Shown piece by piece: positions 23,479 through 36,382 of a stretch of 41,017 nucleotides of DNA. Source of the stretch: Pelargonium nanum (taxonomy: Eukaryota; Streptophyta; Magnoliopsida; Geraniales; Geraniaceae); the NCBI GenBank assembly GCA_036897485.1, contig JAYMTF010000291.1, forward strand, positions 1 to 41,017, written 5' to 3'. The notes under the pieces are model-generated. The model was given only the letters and a program-made list of their open reading frames with translations. It was not told the origin of the DNA and searched no databases. Position 1 is the stretch's first letter. Each line of letters begins with the position of its first letter. The translations under genes and the position numbers were made by a program.

Positions 23479-25630
23479 TTTCTTTGTTCATTCGTATAGG
23501 TAGTACCGTGTGAGCGAGCTTGTGTGTATGTACTACAGTAGTAGAGCCAAAAATGATAGGCCCGACCCGAAAACTCCATTGTTGGCTGCTTTCAAAAAGA
23601 AGAAAAGTTTATATAGGAAATCGCAAGAACCCAAAAAAAATGAAAAAGAGAAGAGTTGCTAGAAACAATTATTACAATTTCCAAATGGGTATTGAGTAAA
23701 TGAGCTTTGGTATCCTACTGACCCGACCCGAAATCTGGTGGATAGAGATTTTTTTACCAAAAGAAATGTGGGGGGAAATGTCTGTCCATGTGGCATTGGC
23801 ATGTGATGTGTGTTTTCTTAAATGGAGTGTTTTTAACCTGAGGCTTGCTGTTAGTGGTTAGATTTGAAGGAGGGATGGATAATGGATGTATTTAAATGGT
23901 GATTAGGCTAACATCTTTTTTGAATTTTGTATCTGGAATGAACATTGTATGTAACTAATTTGATTTAATGTATATTCTTGCATCGTGGTTGTTTCACAAT
24001 GTTATTTTGTGTTTTCCATTTTTAGTTGTATTTTTCACAGTATTCGAGTATCCTAACTTATTATTGAAAACGACTCAAAATCTAAGTATCTTTGCCTAAA
24101 AAAATAAGTGAAATATAAAATAAGACCCGCTCCTAATTATCCTAGTTCTCTTTGGAAGAAAACTCAAGCTCAAGTAAATCTCAGCCTAGAGTATTTGGAA
24201 GTCATTTAAGATCAAGTGACGACAATCATCTCAACTATCATTTTCCAACACTTTTAGCCGTAGGGAAACTCCCTTAGTGCCTAGAAGTTCATCTTAACCA
24301 TTGCTAGGGCGAAAGAAAGGGTTAGCTTAAACATGGTATTGTAACATCTCAAGATGCTTCATCATGTCCTAGGCCGATTCACGAGCACTTCTTGAAAAAC
24401 TTTTCTTTTGTAAGAAAAGTCGTCGAACACCAATCTGACCCCATCCAAATGAAGCAAAAAAGCAATTAGCCACTCTCTAACTTTGTGGAGCATTTTAAGA
24501 GAGTTGTCCACGAGTAGTCACAGATAAGACTATCACCACGACATTGTAGGAAGAACTTTTGTGGACAAAATGACAACACTCTTTAGTGTCAATCTATCTC
24601 AAGTTAAAGAGGAGCATCAACTACTATTAAAAAAATGTGTTTACCTAAATCGAATTCAGATTAACAATGACCATTCACCCCAAAAAAAATCTTATTATTT
24701 CTTATTACCATATATTTTTACCTGTTTTGTTTTCTATTAATTAAATATGGGACTTGATTCGAAATACAAGCAAGTTGGACGGCTGGATGCGCAATTTTCG
24801 AAATCAAGTTCAAATGAGAATTCCAAACTTCACCTGCATAGTGCCAAAGTTGCTGCAAGCCTTGCACAAAGGGCTAAACCTGCGGTTCTTTTCGGTTTAC
24901 TGAAAAAACATAATGGAAATTAAAATTCAAAAAAAAAAAAACATATGCACATGCATTTTGTTTTTCTTCCTTAAATTGACAATGAAGTCTCTCACCAGAC
25001 TGAGTTTATGTTTCTATTTAGCAAAATATGCACAATTTAAAGGGCCATAGTAGAATGTGTGAACATATTCCTGTCCTTGATTTTTGTTTGTCACGGAAAC
25101 AAACAGCACCAGAATCGGGAACGAACCCATTTTTCAATAACATGTTGATGAAGCTAATTAATTACTGATTTCTAGTAAATTAACAAAGAGAAGCTTCCTT
25201 CCTGCAACTATCTGTTTTTCGAAAACAGGAACAAAAAAAGACAGAATTAGAAACTTGAATTGCGTAGTGGTGGTTGCTTTGCTACACAACCCAATAACAC
25301 TCCACAAACACAAGCAAAGCAATCCCATTTGTTTATCACAAAAATCATATTTGGGCAGCACAGCACAGCAGAGATAGATCATGAGACCAGTGAAGCTACA
25401 TAGCTTTTACTTCTATGTGTTTTAGTACAAGAATTAAAAGCAACAACAACATGAGTTGCTGTGCCCAATGCATTCCTTGTTTTCTTTTCAAGCAAACCCA
25501 CTCAATGCTCATGCATAAACTGAGACACTCTCAATGTGATCCACCATGCAACACTATATTATTTATCACTAATATTCTCCTTTATAGGTCTTTGTAAATA
25601 CTAACAACAAGTAATAAGATTCATAAAAGA
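23479..25630. other. P450 3' UTR then intergenic sequence
   Basis: The first 500 bp or so are probably 3' UTR and terminator of the P450; candidate end signals near 23930-23980 are AT-rich but not diagnostic. At 24120-24640 there is a moderately GC-richer segment without open frames, perhaps a worn repeat. No gene is supported elsewhere; short minus-strand frames at 25158-25382 show no domain. Confidence 0.45.
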
Positions 25631-25843
25631 AGATGTAAACACACTCTTGGAGAGAGAAATGAGCGCTTGCGTTCCATCCTCACTCAACACACACCCACGG
25701 GGAGAAGGATGAGCTTATATATAACTTATTCTTGAATAGGGAATAGTCTGGATATGGTAAAACGGGTTAAATGTGTCAGCCGCTAATTTGCAGGTCCGCT
25801 TAATTAGGAACCCCATAGTTTAGACCGAAAAAAGATATAAACA
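25631..25843 (+). mobile_element. SINE family A, variant head, with near-perfect target duplication
   Basis: AGATGTAAACA (25631-25641) and AGATATAAACA (25833-25843) flank a 191-bp body. The head (GAGCGCTTGCGTTCCATC...ACTCAACACAC) is the same type as at 9826-10029. The tail (GGAATAGTCTGGATATGGTA ... CCCCATAGTTTAGACCG, A's) is the shared family A tail. Confidence 0.8.
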
Positions 25844-28800
25844 AATGAAGTTCTTTTTAGTAGAAAATTTAGTTATTGTTTTACAAAACATTGTGCTTCT
25901 GCTTTTTGGGATCTTCTCATGCTCTCTTAAGGAAGCTTTTAGTTACTATGATGGTCCCCAGAAAGCATTTCTCTTCACTTCCCTTCAAGACTTGAACCTC
26001 TAAGCAGTACTGTTTTGGTGTTTTTAGCTTTTATTAAAAAGGAATCAAAGCATGCCATGCCATATCAATCCATGTGATCTCCATTTCTATATCCTCACCT
26101 AATTTTCATTTTTCAATTCCCAAAACCATATCTTTGGTTATATATATAAATTAATGACACAGTACCATTGTACATAATTAATCACAATTACAAACCTGTT
26201 TATTCTTCGTTATCACGACACTAATCTCAAATTACGTGCTGTGCTGTGCTACGCTAGCCTACTATACTGTATATTTTAATAATAGTTTAAATTATTGCAA
26301 CGTTCATCATGATCCTTCTAACCTGTTTCTCCCTATTTATTCACGTAATATGTACGTGATAGGCCTCTTTTGATTAACTGTAACCCGTGTCTTAATATTA
26401 ATTAGCGCCTTTTCCTCTTCTTTAATCTATACTAACTATAATTGGAGACTTGTGTTTATATATGTGTGTTTTGTCCTATAAGCATGCTTTGACATGAACA
26501 TCTAGGCAAATGTCCCCCCAACCTTACTAGACAACAAAATTAACATTCCAGTGGGGACCCATCTGAAAAGTTCGAGCTATATGCTACAGTACCCAAAAAA
26601 ATATACATATATAACCTTGTGAATAAAAAATATTAACAAATAAGGTAGCTCAGTGATCTTCCTCCCTCATGCATGGATAATGCTTCATTTATTCTTTTTT
26701 CTATTCTCATGCAAATTTTATATTTATCAATGTGGGGATTTGATTAGGTAATATGATCATTAACAAAACAATAACAATTAGCAACATGTAAAAAATATAC
26801 TCATGTATATAATTAACATGACTCATGACCCCAAGTTGCATGTGAATGTCTGGTTCCAAGTACGTGCCAAAGAACCCAGCTTTCAGTTTTATTCATAGAC
26901 ATTGCAGCATCTACTATATTAAATGAGAAAATAAGATTATGATTGATAACAAATAAATGATATGAAAAAAGACAACTAGCTAGATTTTATTAGTTGTATG
27001 ATGGTACCAAATAATTAATTTAGTATAATAAATGTCTCCTAATGCCAAAGAAATCAAGCTGGCTTTCATGTCTGCCCTTTTGGCTATAATGTGAGATGCT
27101 GTAATGAGAGAAAATGGTGGGTCTATCATTTCACAGACAAAGAAAGCTAGCAATAACAGGTTTGGTCAATGAGGGCTCCTTTTGGATGATTGGCAAGAAC
27201 AAAATTTCAATATGCTTTGGCACTTCTCTATTAGCTACTAGTAATAGCTTTTCAGTTTTGTCTTTGTGAATCAATGAATAATGTGATCTCTATAATATCT
27301 CACTCTGAGTACTCACTCTGAACTCTGATCAAAGCCCTTCTCTGCCATATCATATCATTACTTATCTATCTTTTTCCCCCCTTTTTTTCATCACTCTTTC
27401 TTGAAAGGTCAGCTAAAACAATCGCTAGTGTTCAGCACTGCACAGTGCAGATTCTGCAGTGTAAGCTCTCTGTTAAAGGGAATGAGGACTGTCTGATCTT
27501 AATGAAATGACCCACAAGTGATAAATCCAAGTACAGTCAGATCCCAAGATATATCATCATATATGTGATTGTGATCTGATCTGATCTCTAGCTCTCATCC
27601 ACACACCAAGATTTCAATATTTGGATTAGAGGCTCCTCCAACCAATACTGACCCAAATAATTAAACTAAAAACCTGAAAGCATTAATGCCATTGCCAGCT
27701 CTAATGCTGTGGCCTGTGTGTGTGTATAGTATGTTCTATGTATCAAAATTATTTATTTTGAATAGTAATCTATAATATGAGTATATTAAAAGGGAGGCTA
27801 ATATCAATATCAGTATCAATATCAAAAAGCAACTATATGCAAGCAAAAATCTCTTTCATTTGCATAATTGTTAGTTACCACTTTGATGAATTTGTTCTCT
27901 TCCAAAAACTGGAACTTTCATTGGTCTAATCAAATGTTGGTCCCCATCTATTCTATTACAGACTCCTATGTCAACATATGGCGTGCTTGAGTTGTGGATT
28001 CATGACTTGACTGCACTACCCTTTCACTTTCCAATATTATGAATATTACTACCATTAGACATATACTTTTCATTTTAGCCTAACAAAACCAATCATTTTG
28101 ATTATTTAAAGAGATTAGAAATTAAATTTTGTATGCCATAAGTTTCCTAGACAAAGAAACCAAAAAAGAGAGAGGAAAAAGTAAAGAGTGAAGGTAACAT
28201 TGCCACATGCAAGTAAAATGACACATAGGAGGAGAAGTGGTTGAAAATAGATACTCCAAATTATGAGAATAATATGTTGAAATAAAATAAGGGAGGAGGG
28301 GTATAATGATACAAAACATCTCTCTCATTCATTCAGTTAGTGTCTAGGAGAGGCAAGATCACATGGGAGCACCAATGATGAACAGATGCAAATGAGACAA
28401 TGGCAGAGGATTTGGTGGAGCCACTTAAATGCATTAGCAATATATTACACACTTATTTGTACCCTTCTCATCCATCACTTCTCTCCCTATCTCCATCTCT
28501 ATCTCTATTTTTTTAAAAATTTATCACTTGTTTAATCAATTAAAATTAATTAAATCTAACCAAAAAGAATGACACCATGGAAATGTGTTGTTCATTATGG
28601 TGACAAAAGCTGAAAGACACAACTGTGCATTTGCCCTCTTCTTTCATGTTTCCTCCTCAAAGATTGTATTTCAGTAAATTAAAGATTAATGAATTAAAAA
28701 TACCAAGAAGAATACAGAGATTTGGTGATGAGTTAGGCCAATATTGACTAGACACCATATGGAAATTTGAATACGAGTATTTCAGTTGCCTATCCTCCAA

Positions 28801-29300
28801 GCATGAAATTTTGCAACCCAACATCGTATCTTAGAGGACTTGACTTAAGAAAAGGAGCTATTAATATCTATCTTTTTGTTTGATCTCATTGCGTGGAGGA
28901 GGAGCAACACGCAAAGTTAGGTTGAGAAAGAGGCCAAAGTTGATTTAATGAATGCTGCTAAGGTTGGGGAAACCTCTGGACTCCAGATAGAAGAAAACAT
29001 GCATCATTTCGTGATAGCTGATGTCTCATAGTCTTTTTGTCTCTCTTTTTTAATTAATAGTATTTTATTTTATTAGCATTTTAGGGAAGGAAGGTTGCAA
29101 TGTAGAATTGCATGGCAGCCAAGCAGAGCTTAAAAACGAAATCAAATGGACGAAAAGAGAAACATACCAAATGTTGCCGTTTCTCACCTAAAGAGCTCCT
29201 TTCCAGCTAGCAAGCTGATGTAACTTGCTTTGCCCTGCCATGCCAGCCAGAGTAGGAAGTTTCATGTTTGCATAGTTGCATGCCCTATCATAGCAAAGAA
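25844..29300. other. AT-rich intergenic sequence
   Basis: No protein gene is supported. A hairpin with 17-18 nt arms lies at 27058-27151. A 13-nt palindrome CTGCACAGTGCAG lies at about 27438. GATCTGATCT-type repeats occur near 27573-27588. No tRNA, snoRNA or known microRNA is recognised. Confidence 0.45.
27058..27151. repeat. Imperfect hairpin with 17-18 nt arms and a 59-nt loop
   Basis: The left arm GCTGGCTTTCATGTCTG (27058-27074) pairs with the right arm CAGACAAAGAAAGCTAGC (27134-27151), with one G-T pair and a small internal bulge. Size and geometry are within the range of plant microRNA precursors, but neither arm matches a microRNA family I know, and pairing does not extend much beyond the arms. 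Function is unproven. Confidence 0.4.
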
Positions 29301-29311
29301 AAAAAAAAAGT

Positions 29312-29548
29312 TGGGCCATCAGGAAGATTAATGAGGGAGACCCATTTGGGCCCACAGAATACTGGATTTAGGATTGAGACAGAAGCAAGCAACCTTCACT
29401 GATGGGCCTTTACCCATTTGAGAGAGACCCATTTTGCTGGATTCAACTTTCAAGTAAATCCACATATGATAGAGGTTACATGGAATTGAAAACAAGTCAA
29501 CAACTCAAGCTCAAGCAGTTGGGATCCTGTAAGAATGTAAGATGGGCC
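29312..29548. promoter_or_regulatory. Cluster of four TGGGCC (site II / TCP-type) motifs
   Basis: TGGGCC occurs at 29312, 29347 (within GGGCCCA), 29403 and 29543, all in the same orientation. Such clusters mark promoters of housekeeping genes bound by TCP factors in plants. By base composition four copies in 240 bp are not expected by chance. No gene start is evident beside it. Confidence 0.4.
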
Positions 29549-32500
29549 TGACATGATTTATCCTTTAATATATACCAAAGAAAATCAGCAAATACATCAA
29601 TGACTAAAAAATGATTCTCCCTTGTTGTCTCAACATTAGTAAGAATACAAACCAGAACCAGCTGGACTGCAGTTATCATACTCGGAAACTTGTCTTTCAT
29701 TCCTTGCATATCCTGAAAATTCGTTGGAGTGCCACCACCCTTCCTATGTCGGCACTTGATATCAACGTGTAAATGCAAGTCAAATGGTGACGTTTTTAAC
29801 AAAGCAAATACACAAGTACTATAGTAAAACCAGTCATATACCAGAGCAGCAGATGTGTCCAAAGGAAATCTATAGAAACATTACTAAAAACATCAGTGTT
29901 TTTTCATTAAATGTTTAGAATCATACAGCTGCCAACTAAACTATGTAGCCTTGGATGGCAATATTTTTCAGCTTGCACATCAACAGAAAAATGCATATCT
30001 GGTAAAATAAATCAATAAACAAGAAGAATCTGGCTGTACCAGCTTCATAATTTTTTATTTGAACCCCTGAATGTCTGCATTGGATTGACATTTCAGTAAG
30101 CATGACACTGCTAAAGCAAGCCTCTCATCTACATGAAAAGCAAAGTGTTCTCTTGCACAATGAAAATTAAGTATAAAAAAATAAGAATAAGCAGACGCAT
30201 AGCGCGAAATCATGCCTGCTTTCACATGACCAAGATATATTATGCTAGATGAAATGAAAGGAAACAATCACAAATTAAGTGGTTATCACTGATGTACTGG
30301 AAACTTACTAGCACATTCCTGACTGCTGAAAGCGATATAATATAACTGTCCAAATACAAATGAAGAAGCAAAATTATCTTATTTTGTACTCCTTAATTCA
30401 TAATGGATTCATAAATACAATGCTCCCTCAAAAAGAATAAAAGAAAAATCTTTTGGACAAAGAAAATGTAACAAATATAACTTGTTTACATGCAAGAGTT
30501 AATTAAGTAAAGTCATTCTAATAAGAGATCAGCTTATAATAGTATGCAAAAATGCCCTTTCTTTTAACCCTGTCCCTTAAGATAGTACCAAGATTAGTAG
30601 AGAGTTGTAGTTTTTTTGTAAATAAATAAAATATGATGTTAATTTCGGTGGTATAACATGCTGATAAGGTAAAAATGGAAATAACAGGAAAATCTGGATT
30701 TATGCGACAAAAACAGATAACAGATTTCCAACTCTGGCCCATGTTATCTTGAACTTCAAACATTATCAATATTTGGAAACATAAACAGACAAGCAGCTGA
30801 AATATCACAGTCAAATTAATGCCAATCCTTCTTGAAGATATGTACGGATGCTATGGCACTTAATTACCACTTTTGCCGATTAGAGACAAATATGGTGCAA
30901 ATAATTCACGAGAGATCCAGATGAGCGAGACATCATACACAAGCCAGCCAAGTATACCGCAGTTTGATGTCTGCTATTTCTAACATGCTGAGACAAAGAT
31001 AGAACTATATGGAATGATGTCAGAAACTGAAACTTTCTGTTTCTCCTTTTACTTATCTTCACATAAGAGAAGATGGGCTCCTGGATGAAAGCCATTCCTA
31101 AAGCCAAGAAAGAATCAAGGTATCATGAAGAGAAAACACAAAAAAAATCATTTGACTATCACACTACATAGCAACCCAAAATGATTATTTGGCCAACAAT
31201 TTCAAGCTAGGACATCTCAAATTGATATACAAATTTTAGAAAAAGTTATGAGCAATCTCTTGGGACAAACCAGTAATCAAGAACTACTACTTCAAAGTGT
31301 GATTGTCGCCCTTTTTAGAGCAATCTTTGCATCAATATGCAGCTTGATTGGAACTTTTCTAGGGTTGTCAAGTTAATTTCAGCTAGAGCCATCTAAGGAA
31401 ACCTGATGAAGTTTCTCTTATCATTTTTATGCAACATGGAGAATACTGCCATAAGACATTAGAAATGACTTGCAACTACTATCTACAGGCTAATAACTAT
31501 GAGAAGACGATGGGAACCCCACGTTTCAGTCTACCATTAATCAGGTTTGGAAGCATTACAGAACTCAGACACAGGCCTAAAAGTGCTTAGTGAGTGAAGC
31601 AATAAATAATTTCTAAAAGATCTAGCAACTCTAATCTTGCTACATCTCTTCCTGTTGTTATAGATAATAAGCATTACATTTGAAAAGAATATTGTTGTTT
31701 GTTGAACAGAAGGGCATCCTGACTTGGTTTTATGATACGGAAACACTGACTCCAAGAATATTTATGTCTTGTTTCAAGAATGCCATGAAGTACTTGACTC
31801 CATCTCAGCAACTATGCAGAAAGTTTAGTATCATAATATTCGTTCCAACATCCATTTACTTGGAAAACTTCCTACCTTATTTTCTTTGTTGTTTACTAAA
31901 TTTAGCAAGCAAGCAATCCCTACAAGGGTTCTTACTCATTTGACCAGGAATTCTGATGCATCAGAAAACATGCTTAAACCAAACACACCTTCTGATTCTA
32001 CGTGGTATTTACCCTACTTCTGTAAAGTAAATGTGCTTCAAATGCTTCACAAATGTTGAAAACGGATAAGAAAAATCAAGCCATAAAAGAACATTACTCA
32101 ATTTAACTATGAAATCTATAATAACAAAAATAAAGTGAGTCCACGTGATAACTTTCTAGCAGATCAACTTTACCACATGCCAGGAAGCAAAAATCATGGA
32201 TGAGCATAGGTAAAGGTCCGAAAGTAACACCTTTCAAGCATCTAAATATCAGATTATTCCATGACAGCCACAAGATTCTGAGCTCACATCCTTCAGCAGA
32301 ACAGATATCTAAGATTCACTGGTGCCTTGAGAGAGCAAGCACGTTGCAACCAGTAATAAATCAGCAATACCAGTGGCTCATCACAAGCAATCCTATATTT
32401 CCCATTGTCTAGAAGGGTAAGTCTTGATTTGGAAGCAAGGTGTATTTGCCTCCTACTTTGGCCCTGGAAAATGCAGGGTAAGCATCAATAACATCCCCCA

Positions 32501-33154
32501 ACGAATCTGCTTATGCAGCCAAATGGTATTGAGGAAATTGATGATATTCATATCATATGAAAACACATAGCATGGGCCAACTTCATTATACACAAGAGAT
32601 TCCAAAACTAAGAATCTTACAACTTTACTTTAGTGAAACACTAGTGATATACATGACATAGATACAGGTAAGTCATCAACACAATATCCTCAATCCTCTG
32701 GTAAGAAAATAGCATTGATACAAATAGCACGCTAGTTCAGAATCAAAATGCCAAAATCACCTTCATAATAATAAAAAATGCACATTAGATCCACAAATTG
32801 CTTGACATGGCAACTCTTAGCAAATTTTATGGTATACTTTCAACCAAATTCACATTCTCGTTGAAAAGAAAAAGAAGATAGTCTAACAATAATCATAACA
32901 AAATGCGTAAACGCTACAAAGGAACAAAAAGAAAAAAAAAAGGAAGATAAAGATGAGGAACGTTCATTTCTTTCAAAAGTTGGTAATACATACATTTCTA
33001 TCTAGACCATTATAGGTTGAATAACCAGAACAAAAGCAACATCTGACCCTGATTCTTACAATGAAGTGAGCTCAATTAAGCAAAAGTTTAACAAATTCTA
33101 CAGCTAAAAAGAAAATGAATCTATAACCCCCCAAAAAGGTTATTTTGTTTATTG
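29497..33154 (-). other. Unresolved segment downstream of the Agenet-ENT gene; possible extended 3' UTR or unrecognised exons
   Basis: This 3.6-kb stretch is less AT-rich than nearby intergenic DNA and on the minus strand contains many splice-like sites (for example TTTTCATGTAG at about 30130 and TTTCTATAG at about 29868). The longest minus frame (29497-29862, about 120 codons, with blocks such as DIKCRHRKGGGTP and NHFLVIDVFADFLWY) reads more like protein than its neighbours, but no family is recognised and it has no ATG at its start. It may be downstream exons or a long 3' UTR of the Agenet-ENT gene, a separate unrecognised gene, or a decayed gene. Confidence 0.3.
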
Positions 33155-34725
33155 TCAATTAATAGGGATATTCGTTTCAGCAGATAAGTTTTTTAGCTCC
33201 ATTAAATGTTCATCATTTGATATATGGAGTGAAAGACGAAGGTTTGTCACCAATGCTTCCTGTTCCCAACTTAAGGGTCCTGATGCATGCAATGCCTCTA
33301 TAGTGCAGCGGTATGCATGCAACTCTAACCTATGGATTTCTGCAGCCAATTCCTCTTTTGTAGGAAGTAGACAATTTCCTTCCTCATACCCCAATTGACA
33401 AATAGACTCAGCATCACTTAAATGACCGTCAGTATCTTTCACAGGACCCATAGTTATGTGATGAGATGCCTTATAGGAATTGTTGCTACTGATGCTACAA
33501 CTACCAACAGAGCATATATCACTATCAGCATCATTAGAGTCTAAGTTTATTGCAAGCGAACAGCCAACAGCATCATTTGGTTTCCTCCTCTCAGCATCCA
33601 TTTCAGAAAACCCATATATTCTGTCATGCATGTATTTTTCATGCAGCATTTGGCGTGGGGAAGCAACAGCGTCTACCTGTGCACGAAATAAGGATGGATA
33701 GGTAGCAACAAGCCGCTGACGCCTACCCTCTTCTTCAACTGCTCTGAATTTCTTAGCAGCTCCGGCACATGCTTCTATTGGAGAATAGCAATAGGGTGAC
33801 CCTCTCTTCAGAGTTTGCGAGGAAACAATATGGGATTCCTGGAAATCTCCTTTATTTCTAACAAAAGAATAGTCATCTTTTACAAGTGCATTTATTCTTT
33901 TACTTGCCTGCTGAACTTGGGAGCTTGAATTATGATTATACTTGAGATTTAAATTTGCATCATCTTTCTCTTCTTCACAACTGCCAGAAACCTGTTTAAA
34001 ACATTAAAAATAGAAGGAAGTCGATAAATAACTACATAAAGGATATATCATGAGATATTTCTAGGCATGCATTAATTGTTTTGCTTGAAAACTAAGAGAT
34101 GAGCAATATTATCACTCTATTAGTGCTAATTCAGTTGTGTATTTTCAATTTACATAACAAGAATTTGGATAAACTCCAACCCTGTTTAGCACATAAATGA
34201 ACGGAAACAGGAACAAGGAAAATAAAACATAATCCACACCAGGAAACCAAAATGGCCACACCAAATTCCAGTAGTTTCACTCAGATAAGTATTTATTGCA
34301 TAATATAACTTAAATAAAATTACCTTTCCTATCATGACCCACTTGTCATCTTGGTAATACTGCCTCAATCGGAGGTGAGATTTGCTGACTTTGAATTCCT
34401 GGGAAGATCCAAGTAGCCTGATTAAAAAATACTTTTTCCCCAACACCTTTGATATTGTTGCCATTTTCCAAGAGTGGTTATCAAACACCTCTACAATGTC
34501 ACCAGGAATCCAATTCTCACAAACACTGGGTGGAGGTGGACACGGCCTGATGTCCCTCCTAGGCACCCTCTCCACAATTTCCTTGCCATTAGCACCTGCC
34601 ATTCCCTCATATTTGACCGTGTAGTTGTGGCCATTACCGCAGATTATCTCAGCACGGTGCCAGGAACCTGAGGGTACCTCCCTTTGGCTCAATACTTCCA
34701 CCTTACTTCCTTTATTATACCGCAT
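33155..34725 (-). CDS. Agenet (Tudor-like) and ENT domain protein, probable chromatin reader
   Basis: The coding exons on the minus strand are 34725-34324 and 33991-33155, separated by a 332-nt GT-AG intron in phase 0, giving 412 aa. Residues 1-68 form an Agenet/Tudor-like repeat (starting MRYNKGSKVEVL and ending in RRDIRPCPPPP), and a second repeat follows at about 74-131 (WIPGDIVEVF..., SHLRLRQYY). A linker contains a conserved-looking VDAVASPR block (about 239-246) and an acidic, Ser-rich region. Residues about 344-408 form an ENT domain (TKEELAAEIHRLELHAY..., GPLSWEQEALVTNLR), which in EMSY and plant EMSY-like proteins is a helical dimerisation module. Agenet repeats bind methylated histone tails, so a nuclear, histone-reading role is inferred. 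Domain order is the reverse of EMSY-like proteins. The start at 34725 is the first ATG after the 5' UTR splice site. No microscopic defects are seen. Confidence 0.9.
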
Positions 34726-35850
34726 GGTTGCTACTATATCACCCCAAATTTCGATGCACAAGATCTGTTGTAGGGAAAAAAAGGAACAAAAATATTAGAA
34801 GACAATAACTAAACTGTGTTTGAAGCGAAATCAAAATTTCAGAATATAGCTCGAAGTAAAATATGGAAGGATTGAGAGTAGTCAAATGATTGGAGCCAAG
34901 GGGAAAGCTGAAAGCAGGGATAGATCAATCAATTTACACTGTTCAGTTGCATTTACAGATAAATACTCTCTGATCTACAAAACAAAACAAACAAACAAAA
35001 CTGGAACTCCTAACCTATAGGATTCATAATCTATTGGATCCCATTTACAGAAGAAGAAGAAGAAAAGGGGCATAGGCAGGCTAAGAAGAGCCTCATCAAG
35101 TCAAGTGGAGGCATTTGATTGCAAATGTACAGAGCAAACAAATAGAATGACAAATTTGAATCTTGATTTCTTGATACTTTTGCTTTGCCAGCATTTTCCT
35201 CTCAACAACAAAACATTAAAGTAAAAATCAATAAAAGCCGCAAGATAATCATATTCACGAGAACATCATAAAACACATCACCAACAGCAGATTTGCTGAT
35301 CAGACAATTGAATAATACTACACGAACTACAAGCACCGTTTGGCCGCCGAGAAAATGCAGGAAAATGACAAACAGAAATCAGAATCATCAAATGCTAAGC
35401 TTTTCACAATCCATTACCGGAGACAAAAACCAATAGATCAACTGAGCCTGATACTACTGTTTCAGTAACTTTGAGTTCTTTATCGTCAAACACAAAATTT
35501 AACAGAAAACGTCAAACACTCTTATATCCTTTTTTTTCTTTTTTTCTCATCTCTTTTTTCCACCGCTTTCTAGGAAACCAAACACAAAGTTCCTCAGCAC
35601 GTAATAAAACGAAACAAAAACAGAAAAATAAAAAATCGCTGCAACACTACTCAATTCAAAGCAATAGAAACACAAACATTGAGAAAAAACAAACGCATAA
35701 AATGAATCTGCGATGAAATTGAAGAATCAAAAGGTAAGAGATAGAGAATTGAGTCATTAACTGACCTTCGTCGATTGAGATTGGAGATTCAGATAAAGAG
35801 AGAAAACGCTTTGTTGCCAGAATATATCACTATGTTGCGGTTGTTGTTGT
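34726..35850 (-). promoter_or_regulatory. 5' UTR of the Agenet-ENT gene, split by a 1-kb intron
   Basis: On the minus strand an acceptor (ACAACAG then ATCTTGTGC) ends an intron at 34765, leaving 39 nt of leader before the ATG. A matching donor (CGACGAAG then GTCAGT) at 35765/35766 marks the end of a 5' exon of roughly 80 nt (about 35766-35845) in CT/GA-rich sequence. The intron is about 1001 nt. The exon's outer limit, and hence the promoter, is only approximate. Long leader introns often raise expression in plants. Confidence 0.65.
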
Positions 35851-36250
35851 GGCTGTGTTTATGTTTTTGTTGTTGCAAGTATATTTTTATTTTTTATATT
35901 TTTTCAGAATTTAAAATAGAAAAATAAAAACAAGGAATTTTATATTTGATTAAATTTGTTTTTATTGAAATTAATTAACAACGAATATTGGTATGCTTGC
36001 TATGCCAAGTTGACAACTGCCTAAGAATAGCTTGTTGAGTTGGGAATTGGGATTTAACGGTCACGCATTATTGTGTGCAACACATACTCTTCCCTTTTCT
36101 CTTCTCTTTCCCTCAATTTTTTGCTTCTTTTTTGCTTTTTTTTTTTTATAAATAAAAAATAATATTTTTTAGTACACTAATGCAAATTACATCGAGTGAT
36201 TTGATTTTATATATCGCACACTGAAAATTTCGATCAATATCTTTTAGTCA
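35851..36250. other. Presumed promoter region of the Agenet-ENT gene
   Basis: AT-rich upstream sequence for the minus-strand gene, with a T/CT-rich patch at 36085-36150. No particular element stands out. Confidence 0.35.
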
Positions 36251-36382
36251 TACCACGCTCGAAGGCGACAAAACTCTCCCTACCAAGTATTAACACAACT
36301 ACATTCTGTTAGGTTCGAACTCGAAATCTTAAGTTAAACTAAAACAATCTCTTATTAGTTGACTCACGCACTTTGGTTATAC
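36251..36382 (-). mobile_element. SINE family A head fragment, inverted and tail-less
   Basis: Read on the minus strand: GTGCGTGAGTCAACTAATAAG, TTTAACTTAAGATTTCGAG, a B-box-like GAGTTCGAACC, then ACTTGGTAGGGAGAGTTTTG. This follows the head and body of the complete copy at 11637 almost step for step. The shared tail (GGATTAGTCTGG onwards) is absent, so the copy is truncated. Confidence 0.7.

Noticed and set aside
33640-33680. Possible frameshift in the Agenet-ENT second coding exon
   Set aside because: On recounting the G-run (four G's) the frame is continuous from the splice acceptor at 33991 to the stop at 33155.
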